Assembly (NCBI RefSeq): GCF_013403915.1
Contig: NZ_JABFDI010000009.1
Span: forward strand, 62,001 to 126,000
Reading direction: 5' to 3'
From: Winogradskyella pacifica
Lineage (GTDB): Bacteria; Bacteroidota; Bacteroidia; Flavobacteriales; Flavobacteriaceae
Length of the DNA stretch: 64,000 nt
The position numbers were made by a program, and so were the translations under genes. Shown piece by piece: positions 8,770 through 17,106 of this stretch (the stretch's first letter is position 1; every line of letters starts with the position of its first letter). A model generated the notes under the pieces. That model saw only the letters and a program-made list of their open reading frames with translations, did not search any database and was not told where the DNA came from.

Positions 8770-9844
8770 TATATGCTTTCTTTTAGTACTGATGCCAACT
8801 CTTATTTTAGCATCAAATGAGCAACCAAAAGCCGTAAAGCACGAAAAACAAAAAACGATAAAAAAATCCTTCAATGTAAATGCTGACGCTACATTTAACA
8901 TTACCAATCGTTATGGGAATATTGATATCATTACATGGAATGAAAACCGTATTGACATCCAAGTCATCATAAAAGTAGAAGGTAATAATGAAAGTAAGGT
9001 CAACGAAAAATTGAACGAATTAGATGTTGCTTTTCAATCTGCACCTCATAAAGTTTCAGCAATTACAGCAATTGATGGTAATAGTTGGGATACCTCTTGG
9101 TGGAATAAAAAATTAGGCAATAACGTAAAAATAGAAGTTAATTACGTGGTTAAAATGCCTATTACAAATCATGTTAGGTTGTTTAACGATTACGGCTATA
9201 TCAATTTAGACAAGCTTGAAGGCAACGCCTATATAAAATGTGATTATGGAAAAGTAACCACTAAAGAACTCATGGGAAAATCGAATACACTACGATTAGA
9301 TTACACTAGAAACAGTTATTTTGAATATATAAACAACGGAACCATTGAAGCTGATTATAGCGAATTTACCGTCGCTAAAGCTAAAGATTTAAACTTAGAG
9401 GCTGATTATACCACATCCGTAATTGAAATTGCTGAAAACGTTGTTTATGAATGTGACTATGGCTCACTCAAAATAAACAGTATTAACAACTTAGACGGAG
9501 AAGGAGACTATTTATCTTTAAGACTTGGAACCATTTATAAAACAGCAAAAATAAGAGCCGATTATGGTTCTATAAAAATTGACCGCTTAACTCCAAACAC
9601 TAAAAAATTAGATATTGATACTGAGTTTGTTGGGATTACTATCGGAATTGATAGTGATTACAATTTCGATTTTAATATCGATATTGACTTTGGGTCGTTA
9701 AGAGAATCTGACGGTTTCAATTTTACAGAAAAAAATACAGACAACTTTGGTAAGAAATATATTGGCTATCATGGCCAACCAAATTCCAATAATTCTGTAC
9801 TTATAAAGTCTGAATACGGCAGTATCACTTTTAAAAACAACTAA
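8753..9844 (+). CDS. secreted beta-repeat protein (DUF4097-like adhesin fold)
   Basis: The ATG at 8753 gives 363 residues and a clean signal peptide (1-20, ending LILAS); an in-frame TTG at 8720 would place 11 polar residues before it. The mature part begins SFNVNADATFNITNRYGNI, typical of DUF4097-like putative adhesins, and then repeats short units built around DYG, DYS or DYT (for example NDYGYINL, CDYGKV, ADYSEF, CDYGSL, ADYGSI, SEYGSI). This suggests a beta-solenoid. Its export and co-transcription with the sigma gene suggest an envelope function, which is not known. Confidence 0.7.
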   Translation: MKIFYNICFLLVLMPTLILASNEQPKAVKHEKQKTIKKSFNVNADATFNITNRYGNIDIITWNENRIDIQVIIKVEGNNESKVNEKLNELDVAFQSAPHKVSAITAIDGNSWDTSWWNKKLGNNVKIEVNYVVKMPITNHVRLFNDYGYINLDKLEGNAYIKCDYGKVTTKELMGKSNTLRLDYTRNSYFEYINNGTIEADYSEFTVAKAKDLNLEADYTTSVIEIAENVVYECDYGSLKINSINNLDGEGDYLSLRLGTIYKTAKIRADYGSIKIDRLTPNTKKLDIDTEFVGITIGIDSDYNFDFNIDIDFGSLRESDGFNFTEKNTDNFGKKYIGYHGQPNSNNSVLIKSEYGSITFKNN

Positions 9845-9889
9845 GAAAAAAAATCAAATATTACATCAATCAATTAAAATCGAACACTT

Positions 9890-10615
9890 ATGAAACTATT
9901 AAAATCAATTACAATCTTAACGTTTCTTTTAAGCACTACATTAGCTTCTGCACAATGGGGAAAATCTAAAAAGATTAAAGGCGATGGCAACATTACAACC
10001 ACAACCGTTTCTACAGACTCTTATGATGACATAAAAGCCTCGGGATCCATGGACTTTAAACTTGTTAAAGGCACAGAAGGTAAAATTTCAATACAAGGAG
10101 ATTCTAATTTAATGGAGTATATTATTACTGAAGTTAAAAGTAATTCGCTCCGCGTTAAAATTAAAGACGGCTATAATTTAAAACCTAGCCAAACCATCGT
10201 TATCACTATACCTTACGAATCTATTAGCTCTGTATCGCTTGCTGGGTCTGGTGATCTTGAAAATTCTGGAATCATAAAAGCAGATACATTTAAAGTGGCT
10301 TTAGCGGGTTCTGGAGATATTGATTTAACTATTGAAGCGGAAGATATCGAAAGTAAGATCGCAGGTTCTGGTGACATAGAACTTAAAGGCACCACTAGAA
10401 ATTTAATCACAGTTGTAGCTGGCTCTGGAGACTTTGATGGAGATGCTTTAAAAAGCACGAATGTGGACGCTAAAATCTCTGGCTCAGGAGATATATCTGT
10501 GGTTTGTAACGGAGAGCTTACTGTTAAAATAGCAGGCTCTGGTGATGTAAAATATTCAGGAAAACCAACAAAGAAGAACACCAGTATTGCAGGATCTGGT
10601 AGTGTTCACAATTAA
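9890..10615 (+). CDS. secreted head-GIN domain protein (DUF2807) with GSGD repeats
   Basis: A 241-residue protein with a signal peptide cleaved after about residue 21 (TLASAQ). It belongs to the DUF2807 putative auto-transporter adhesin, head GIN domain family. Seven copies of AGSGD or a close variant occur at residues 118, 139, 158, 177, 197, 215 and 234, a spacing of 18-21 residues that implies one turn of a beta-solenoid per copy. It is the last gene of the sigma factor cluster, 45 bases after its neighbour, and precedes a strong terminator. Confidence 0.82.
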   Translation: MKLLKSITILTFLLSTTLASAQWGKSKKIKGDGNITTTTVSTDSYDDIKASGSMDFKLVKGTEGKISIQGDSNLMEYIITEVKSNSLRVKIKDGYNLKPSQTIVITIPYESISSVSLAGSGDLENSGIIKADTFKVALAGSGDIDLTIEAEDIESKIAGSGDIELKGTTRNLITVVAGSGDFDGDALKSTNVDAKISGSGDISVVCNGELTVKIAGSGDVKYSGKPTKKNTSIAGSGSVHN

Positions 10616-10637
10616 ATCTTGTCATTACATATTCAAT

Positions 10638-10669
10638 AAAAAAGGACGAGCGTTTGCTCGTCCTTTTTT
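10638..10669 (+). terminator. rho-independent terminator of the sigma factor operon
   Basis: A perfect 14-bp stem (AAAAAAGGACGAGC and its complement) closes a GTTT loop and ends in a T run, 22 bases after the stop codon of the DUF2807 gene. The A run on the other side could also serve minus-strand transcription. Confidence 0.88.
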
Positions 10670-10740
10670 ATTATAATAATCTTATACATCAACTTTTATC
10701 ATTCAAGTGTTTAAAAACCTAAAATAGTGACATCAAACTC

Positions 10741-12093
10741 CTATGCTTTATTTTTCTCATCTAATCTTGGCACTCTAAACAAGAGTACAATTCCTGCCAC
10801 AAAAAAGACGACCAAAAACAAAATAGCATTTCTCATACTACCAGTAACTTGGTCTATCGTCGCAAAAATGACCATTCCAATAACGATTCCTATTTTTTCT
10901 GCTACATCATAAAAACTAAAATATGAGGTGGTGTCTTCGGTTTCTGGTAAAAACTTAGAGTATGTCGATCTCGCCAAAGCTTGTACTCCCCCCATAACCA
11001 ATCCTACAAAACCCGCTGCAATATAAAATTGAAATGGTGTTTCCATAAAATAAGCATAAAAACAAAGTAACATCCAGAAGAAATTAATAGCGATAAGCGT
11101 TTTAATATTCCCAAATTTAGAAGACGCATAAGAAGTTACTAATGCACCGATTATAGCAACCAGTTGAATAACTAAGATACTTACAATAAGTCCAAAGGTT
11201 TTGGCATCATCATCTCCCCAAGCAATTTCTTCTTCACCAAAATAAACCGCAACTAGCATAATTGTTTGTACTGCCATACTAAACACAAAAAATGCGACTA
11301 AGTAGCGTTTTAATCTTAAGTTCTGTTTTAATTGAAGCCAGACTTGCTTCAATTCTCTTAAACCATTAAAGACAACATCCTTTGTAACTTTTCCGCCTTT
11401 TTTAACCCCCTCAGGTAATACATGAAACGTATATTGGCTAAATAAAATCCACCATAAACCGACCATTATAAAGGAATATCGCATTCCCACTTGTGCAGCT
11501 GTTTCAATTATTTCACCATTTTCACCTATGTTATCAGCTATATAAAAAAAGTTTGGAAACATTACCATAGCTAAGTTTAACACCAAGAGTAATACACTTC
11601 CAAAATAGCCTAAACTAAACCCTTTGGCACTAATACTATCTTGCTGTTCTGGAAAGGCAATATCTGGCAAATACGAATTGTAAAACACCAAACTTCCCCA
11701 ATATCCTATTAATCCCATAAAATAAAATAGAAGACTGATATGAATACTTTCAAGGCTAAACCAATACAACCCGATACAACCTAAGCCACCAACATAACAG
11801 AAGAATTTCATAAAACTCTTTTTATTGCCAACATAATCTGCTATTCCAGAAAGAATAGGTGATGTAAAAGCAACGACTAAAAAAGTAAATGCGGTAACAT
11901 AAGTAATCAATGCTGTACTTTTAAAAACCATTCCAAAAGCAGGAACCGTTTTTTCTACTTGTGATATAAATAATGCGGAATAAAATATCGGAAATATAGA
12001 CGACGCTATAGTTAAGGTATAAACTGAATTTGCCCAATCGTAAAATGCCCAGGCGTTAAGAAGTTTTTTACTTCCTTTTTTAAGTTCACTCAT
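10741..12093 (-). CDS. MFS transporter, UMF1/Atg22-like
   Basis: A 450-residue inner-membrane protein with about 12 membrane segments. The N-terminus NAWAFYDWANSVYTLTI is characteristic of the UMF1 group of the major facilitator superfamily, whose eukaryotic relative is the vacuolar effluxer Atg22. Further family features are GIADYVGNKKSFMKFFC after the second helix pair and GGVQALARSTYSKFLPE in the C-terminal half. The substrate is unknown. It appears to be a single-gene unit, with a separate terminator between it and the M48 gene upstream. Confidence 0.88.
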   Translation of the reverse strand: MSELKKGSKKLLNAWAFYDWANSVYTLTIASSIFPIFYSALFISQVEKTVPAFGMVFKSTALITYVTAFTFLVVAFTSPILSGIADYVGNKKSFMKFFCYVGGLGCIGLYWFSLESIHISLLFYFMGLIGYWGSLVFYNSYLPDIAFPEQQDSISAKGFSLGYFGSVLLLVLNLAMVMFPNFFYIADNIGENGEIIETAAQVGMRYSFIMVGLWWILFSQYTFHVLPEGVKKGGKVTKDVVFNGLRELKQVWLQLKQNLRLKRYLVAFFVFSMAVQTIMLVAVYFGEEEIAWGDDDAKTFGLIVSILVIQLVAIIGALVTSYASSKFGNIKTLIAINFFWMLLCFYAYFMETPFQFYIAAGFVGLVMGGVQALARSTYSKFLPETEDTTSYFSFYDVAEKIGIVIGMVIFATIDQVTGSMRNAILFLVVFFVAGIVLLFRVPRLDEKNKA

Positions 12094-12136
12094 AAATGTT
12101 GGTTAATTATCTCGTATAGATATTAGAAAATTTCAT

Positions 12137-12165
12137 AAAAAAAGCTGCCCAAATTGAGCAGCTTC
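12137..12165 (-). terminator. terminator of the M48 peptidase gene
   Basis: On the minus strand, AAGCTGCTC pairs with GGGCAGCTT around a short AATTT loop and is followed by a run of seven T. It lies 27 bases after the M48 stop codon and before the MFS gene. Confidence 0.8.
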
Positions 12166-12191
12166 TAAAGTAAACAAATATATTTATAATC

Positions 12192-13019
12192 TTAGTTTAT
12201 TGGTCTAAATGATGTGACACCAAATTTCTTTGCTTCGACTTTAGCTTTCTCAGATAACGATTTTAAATTCTGAATTCGAGAATCGTTACTTGGGTGAGAA
12301 CTTAAAAACGCTGGAGGAGATTCGCCTCCACTATTCGCTTTCATACGTTCCCATAACACAGAAGCTTCATCTGGATTGTAACCTGCAATTGCCATTAAAT
12401 AAATACCAATTTGATCTGCTTCAGTTTCATGCGATCTACTAAAAGGTAACATTCCTGCTACATTAGAAACAACTCCATAAGATTGATTAAATATCCCCAA
12501 GGCCTGATCATCATTTGATAAAGCAACGTTACCTACAACTGCTAAACCTTGTTGTACATAAGCAGCACTCATACGTTGTTGACCATGATTAGCCAAAGCA
12601 TGTGCTACTTCATGTCCCATAATAGCAGCAATACCTGTTTCATTTGCTGCAATTGGTAAAATACCTGTGTAAAACGCAATTTTACCACCTGGCATACACC
12701 AAGCATTTACTTGCTCTGATTGTATTAGTTTATATTCCCATTGGTAATCTTCTAAATACCCTTCAAAACCATTTGCTGTTAAATAACGTTCTGCAGCAAC
12801 TGCAATACGTTGTCCGACACGCGTAATCATTTCGGCATCTTTAGTACCCGTAATCACATTACTTTCGGTAAGAACTTGGTTGTACTGTGCAAATGCTGAT
12901 GGAAACAACTGATCGTTACCAACAAAGGCCATCGTTTTTTTTCCTGTAAAAGGATTCGTTGCACATGAAGCCACAAAGGCAACTATTGCAAGACTCAATA
13001 TTAATTTATTAAATTTCAT
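12192..13019 (-). CDS. M48-family metallopeptidase lipoprotein
   Basis: Starting at the ATG at 13017-13019 gives 275 residues with a lipoprotein signal ending in VASC (Cys19), which an upstream in-frame start would spoil. The zinc site HEVAH is at residues 136-140, and the third ligand lies in SHETEADQIG downstream. This is the BepA/LoiP/Oma1-like type of M48 peptidase, which works on outer-membrane or misfolded envelope proteins. Lipidation places it in the periplasm attached to a membrane. A terminator follows. Confidence 0.92.
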   Translation of the reverse strand: MKFNKLILSLAIVAFVASCATNPFTGKKTMAFVGNDQLFPSAFAQYNQVLTESNVITGTKDAEMITRVGQRIAVAAERYLTANGFEGYLEDYQWEYKLIQSEQVNAWCMPGGKIAFYTGILPIAANETGIAAIMGHEVAHALANHGQQRMSAAYVQQGLAVVGNVALSNDDQALGIFNQSYGVVSNVAGMLPFSRSHETEADQIGIYLMAIAGYNPDEASVLWERMKANSGGESPPAFLSSHPSNDSRIQNLKSLSEKAKVEAKKFGVTSFRPIN

Positions 13020-13109
13020 AGCTAATTGTTTATTAAACATTACTAAAATATAAAAATTATTTTTCCTGTATTTTAGTAGTAATAGGACACTAAAATAAGT
13101 AAATGGTCA

Positions 13110-15527
13110 CTATGAGCTTGACTTTATACCGATTATATGTAGCTCAGAAAAATTCTTATCTACAACAATAGATTCTACTCCATTAACTCTTAAGCTCTTA
13201 TGAGCTATTTTCTCATTATCTAACTGAACTTCTACAATATCAAATGGTAAACCATGAAATTGAATATTAAAGGTTTGATAAGGTGTTGTAAACTTTCCTT
13301 CTTTGTGTTGGTTGATTATTAATTCACTAGATTTCCCTGTCAATTTAAAGTTTCTTAAACTATAACGTCCTTTTGTATAATCGAAACCATCATTAGCATC
13401 ACTATAGAGTTCACTTTCTTCTTTACCTTTTTTATAATACACATCTAAAGTAACTTCAGTAATTTCCTTTTCACCAACATATTGTTGAATCGGAAACTTA
13501 GGAATAATTGCTCCTTCTTTTATAAAAATTGGCATACTATCAATATCAGCATCAACCCACATTTCTTTACCTCCTTTAATGATAGTATCTGTCCAAAAAT
13601 TATACCAATTCCCTTGTGGTATATACATACGTCTACCTTTAGCATTTGGCTCTAAAACCGGACACGCTAATATTTGTTCTCCAAAAATAAATTCGTCCGT
13701 TCTGTAATGTGTTTGTACATCTTCTTGATCGTACAACACTAAAGATTTTAATAAAGGTTTACCATGGTCTGTATAGTTCCAAAAAGCAGTGTACAAGTAT
13801 GGTAACAATTGATATCTAATTTCAATAAACTTCTTTACAATTGCTGTGACATCCTCATCAAAAGCCCAAGGTTCTTGGTCTCCATGGTCGCCAGAAGAAT
13901 GTACTCTGAAGAACGGATGAAAGATTCCTAATTGAATCCATCGTGTAAACAACTCTCCTTGTGGTTGCTCTGCAAATCCACCGATATCACTACCAGCAAA
14001 AGAGAAACCAGACATCGCCATACGTTGTGCTTGTATATTTGCAATCCAAAGATGCTCCCAAGTTGCCACGTTATCACCTGTCCAAGTTGATGTATAACGT
14101 TGTGTACCAGAATAGGCTGCACGTGTAATAACAAATGGACGTTTAGGGTATGAATATTTCTTTAACCCTTGGTAGGTTGCCCTTGCCATCTGCATACCAT
14201 AAATATTATGAGCTTTTCTATGACTACATGGATTTCCATCATAATCGTGACGCACATCATCTGGGAATGTTTTATTTGGCACTTCCATAACGGCAGGCTC
14301 ATTCATATCATTCCAAACCCCTTTAATACCGATATCTTCAATTAATTCTTGAAATAATCCAGACCACCAATCTCTCACTTTAGGGTTTGTAAAATCTGGA
14401 AAATAACATTCTCCAGGCCAAACTTTTCCTTTCATATAATCACCATCTGCACGTTTACAGAAATAATCGTTTTCTAAAGCTTCCTGAAATACCGAATAAT
14501 CCTTATCAATCTTAATACCTGGATCTATAATAGCAACAGTTTTAAATCCATCGTCTAACAATTCCTTAACCATACGTTTTGGATCTGGGAAATATTCTTT
14601 GTTCCAAGTGAAACAACGGAAACCTTCCATATAATCGATATCTAAATAAATAGCATCACATGGAATTTGAAGTTTTCTAAAGGTTGATGTAATTTCTTTT
14701 ACTTTACTTTCTGGGTAATAACTCCATTTACATTGGTGAAAACCTAATGCCCAAAGCGGTGGTAAATGGTGTGGCTTTCCTGTTAAATCGGTATAACTTT
14801 CTACAACATCCATCATTTTAGGACCATAGAAAAAATAATAATTCATTTCGCCTCCTTGTGCCCAGAAACTAGTAACGCTTCTGCGTTCTTGTGCAAAATC
14901 AAAAGATGTTTTAAATGTATTATCAAAGAAAATTCCATAAGCTTTACCATGATGCAAACCTGTATAAAATGGAATCGTTTTGTATATAGGATCTGTATCT
15001 TTTCCGTAAGCATACGAATCCGTAACCCAATTACTATAGCGCTTTCCTTTTAGATTTAAATGATTTGGTTTATCTCCCAGACCGTAATAACTTTCACCAT
15101 CGTTTGATGTTTTACTCATCTTAACGATATTTCCTCCATGCTCATAACTTTCTTCCCAATGAAAACCACTTTCATCTTCATTTATAAGCACACCATCAAT
15201 GGCATCATAAATAGAGACTCTCATATCTTCTTTAGAAATCTTACATCGCAATTTGGAAGTTAAAATTTCAAAACAATCTGTCTTCTCTTCAATCTCTAAT
15301 TTGTTATAACCAATACTTGCGTATTTAGTAATAGCGTATGAAAAATCATTATCAAAATTACCAACAGTAGTATATCGAAAACGAAGTAAACTATCTCTAA
15401 CGACAGTTAACTCTAAAATAACATCATTATCCGCCGTAAAATACAGTTTATCAACGTCCTTTTTAAAATCTATTATTTTTGAAGGAAATAAATTTCCTTT
15501 ATTTTCTAATTCAGTATTTACAATCAT
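13110..15527 (-). CDS. glycoside hydrolase family 31 alpha-glucosidase
   Basis: An 805-residue GH31 enzyme without signal peptide, so probably cytoplasmic. The order is an N-terminal beta-sandwich (about 1-250), the catalytic barrel starting PPLWALGFHQCKWSYY near 257, and C-terminal beta domains. The nucleophile Asp407 lies in WNDMNEP and the acid/base Asp485 in WTGDN; HSSGDHGDQEPW follows near 543. GH31 enzymes remove alpha-linked glucose from oligosaccharides. Its proximity to the glycogen operon suggests a role in glycogen or maltodextrin turnover, although it is separated from that operon by two membrane genes. Confidence 0.93.
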   Translation of the reverse strand: MIVNTELENKGNLFPSKIIDFKKDVDKLYFTADNDVILELTVVRDSLLRFRYTTVGNFDNDFSYAITKYASIGYNKLEIEEKTDCFEILTSKLRCKISKEDMRVSIYDAIDGVLINEDESGFHWEESYEHGGNIVKMSKTSNDGESYYGLGDKPNHLNLKGKRYSNWVTDSYAYGKDTDPIYKTIPFYTGLHHGKAYGIFFDNTFKTSFDFAQERRSVTSFWAQGGEMNYYFFYGPKMMDVVESYTDLTGKPHHLPPLWALGFHQCKWSYYPESKVKEITSTFRKLQIPCDAIYLDIDYMEGFRCFTWNKEYFPDPKRMVKELLDDGFKTVAIIDPGIKIDKDYSVFQEALENDYFCKRADGDYMKGKVWPGECYFPDFTNPKVRDWWSGLFQELIEDIGIKGVWNDMNEPAVMEVPNKTFPDDVRHDYDGNPCSHRKAHNIYGMQMARATYQGLKKYSYPKRPFVITRAAYSGTQRYTSTWTGDNVATWEHLWIANIQAQRMAMSGFSFAGSDIGGFAEQPQGELFTRWIQLGIFHPFFRVHSSGDHGDQEPWAFDEDVTAIVKKFIEIRYQLLPYLYTAFWNYTDHGKPLLKSLVLYDQEDVQTHYRTDEFIFGEQILACPVLEPNAKGRRMYIPQGNWYNFWTDTIIKGGKEMWVDADIDSMPIFIKEGAIIPKFPIQQYVGEKEITEVTLDVYYKKGKEESELYSDANDGFDYTKGRYSLRNFKLTGKSSELIINQHKEGKFTTPYQTFNIQFHGLPFDIVEVQLDNEKIAHKSLRVNGVESIVVDKNFSELHIIGIKSSS

Positions 15528-15768
15528 AGGTTAATTTTTTGTCAAAATTACCAACAAAAAAACGGAAAAATTTAAACTTTTGAAAGGCTTAGTTCTCGTT
15601 ATTGGCAATTGTTGCTAACTATATCGTTTTCGACATGAGTTTTTGCGATTATGTGAATTTTAAAGCGGTATTTAACAGTATTCGTAAAGCCCAATTGCTT
15701 CGGTTTTCAAACATTAAAACACGGTTAACAGACCAGATTAAACGAACAAAAAGCACGTGATAATATTA
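15528..15768. other. gene-poor gap with possible decayed sequence
   Basis: The first bases hold a likely -7 element for the GH31 gene (TAATTTTG on the minus strand, 15543-15550). The rest (about 15590-15765) has a less AT-rich, coding-like texture and an open plus-strand stretch of about 42 codons from the ATG at 15635, but no recognisable protein. It may be a remnant of a lost gene or a repeat unit. Confidence 0.3.
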
Positions 15769-16623
15769 TCAATGGTACCCAAATTTAGTCATAATCAATG
15801 TGATACAGCCTAAAATAATAAAAACATATAACAGTCTCAATTTAATAGTCTTACATAAATAAAGTCCACTTATAGCTAATAACGAAATAAAGCCTGTTTC
15901 TAGTCTTGTCAATAGGATTCCAAAAAGTAGGATAATAAAAATAATATGCGTCCCTATTTTCTTAGGTTTCCATAATAGCGCAACAGCAGCCAAAAATTCG
16001 AAAAGTACAGTAAACCAAGCGAAAACACGACTAACAAAACTAAGGTTAGGAAAAACATCCTTTAAAACGATATGTTCCGTAAGATTGGGATTTAACTCTT
16101 TTAAACTCATTAAGCTTTCAGAATTCATTTTTGCAATCTCTAAACTCTCAGGAAAAATAGGGAAGAGAAACTTAAATAAGCCACCTAGATTAATAGCATG
16201 GTAATAAAAATCACCACTCATAAATTGGTTAGATGTTATTTTTTGAACGACTGAAACCAACAGCACAATCACTAAAAGTAACTGGATGTTTTTTAAAAGA
16301 ATATCTCCCTGTTTATGATAACTAAAAAGAATCACTGAAAGCACCATAAAAACTAACATAAAATGATGATTAGCAACCCAAAAATAAGCGTAAAAAAGAT
16401 CTATAATGAGAAGTAATAAAAACACCATCCAAATGATAGGGTGTTTTGTTTTATTTCGAAAAAGGAACCCTGTTATAAGTCCTAAAAAAATGACAGGGAT
16501 TTTCCACAACTTATGATCTTCTGCTAATATAAAGACATAAGATCCTAATACCAAAAGCAGTAATTGAGACGCTAAAGTAATTTGGTCTTTCAATTTAAGT
16601 TTTATGACTGACCAATAGTTCAT
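15769..16623 (-). CDS. polytopic membrane protein, HTTM-like
   Basis: A 284-residue protein with about eight hydrophobic helices. The pattern of a conserved-looking extracytoplasmic loop (FYYHAINLGGLFKFLFP region, about residues 140-160) between helices recalls HTTM domains related to vitamin K-dependent carboxylases, but I cannot assign it firmly. It overlaps the preceding gene by four bases (16620-16623), so the two are translationally coupled and probably act together. Function unknown. Confidence 0.6.
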   Translation of the reverse strand: MNYWSVIKLKLKDQITLASQLLLLVLGSYVFILAEDHKLWKIPVIFLGLITGFLFRNKTKHPIIWMVFLLLLIIDLFYAYFWVANHHFMLVFMVLSVILFSYHKQGDILLKNIQLLLVIVLLVSVVQKITSNQFMSGDFYYHAINLGGLFKFLFPIFPESLEIAKMNSESLMSLKELNPNLTEHIVLKDVFPNLSFVSRVFAWFTVLFEFLAAVALLWKPKKIGTHIIFIILLFGILLTRLETGFISLLAISGLYLCKTIKLRLLYVFIILGCITLIMTKFGYH

Positions 16624-17027
16624 AATTCTGATTTTTTTAAATGAATTTCATTGGCTAAAATTCTTTTATAAATACCATTTTCTGAATTGACCGTGGGCTT
16701 CCAAATTTGTAAATAGACACTATCTTTATTTGTTGTTTTAAGTACCAACTCTGCCGCTTTTCTGATGTTTTCATCATTGGGCATTAGCATTAAATACCCT
16801 AAAGTAGATTTCATATTAGGATCATCTTTAATTAAAGAATCAACAGATACCCCTGAAATATGGATTTGATTATAGATGTAATGGATTTCGGTGTACATGC
16901 CAAAACCTCCACCTTTCCATCTATTTAGGCTTTGAAAATGGACTAAATATAATTGAATAGCAACAACGATAATAGCAAGGCTAGGGACGCCATATTTTAA
17001 GATTAATTCTTGTTTTGCCTTTATCAT
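16620..17027 (-). CDS. hypothetical single-pass membrane protein
   Basis: A 135-residue protein with one N-terminal membrane helix (about residues 13-31, PSLAIIVVAIQLYLVHF) and a soluble remainder with GGGFGMYTEIHY near residue 40. The GGxFGMY-type motif after a helix is seen in small partner proteins encoded beside HTTM-like membrane proteins. Function unknown. It is coupled to the following membrane protein gene by an overlap and separated from glgB by a terminator. Confidence 0.6.
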   Translation of the reverse strand: MIKAKQELILKYGVPSLAIIVVAIQLYLVHFQSLNRWKGGGFGMYTEIHYIYNQIHISGVSVDSLIKDDPNMKSTLGYLMLMPNDENIRKAAELVLKTTNKDSVYLQIWKPTVNSENGIYKRILANEIHLKKSEL

Positions 17028-17046
17028 TTGTTAATTTATTTTAAGC

Positions 17047-17079
17047 AAAAACCTTTCTGATTTTTTAAAACCAGAAAGG
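17047..17079 (-). terminator. terminator of the glycogen operon
   Basis: On the minus strand CCTTTCTG pairs with CAGAAAGG around an AT-rich loop and is followed by TTTTT. It lies 28 bases beyond the glgB stop codon and before the next gene. Confidence 0.7.
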
Positions 17080-17106
17080 CCCTTATGATAATTACCTTTT
17101 TTTATT

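Noticed and set aside
10213-10581. Long minus-strand frame opposite the DUF2807 gene
   Set aside because: It is the antisense shadow of the GSGD repeats, with repeated SPEPA; the plus-strand gene has a signal peptide and known family.
15590-15765. Integron attC site
   Set aside because: GCTAAC and GTTAAC strings are present, but they do not fit the RYYYAAC and GTRRRRY core positions, and no integrase is nearby.
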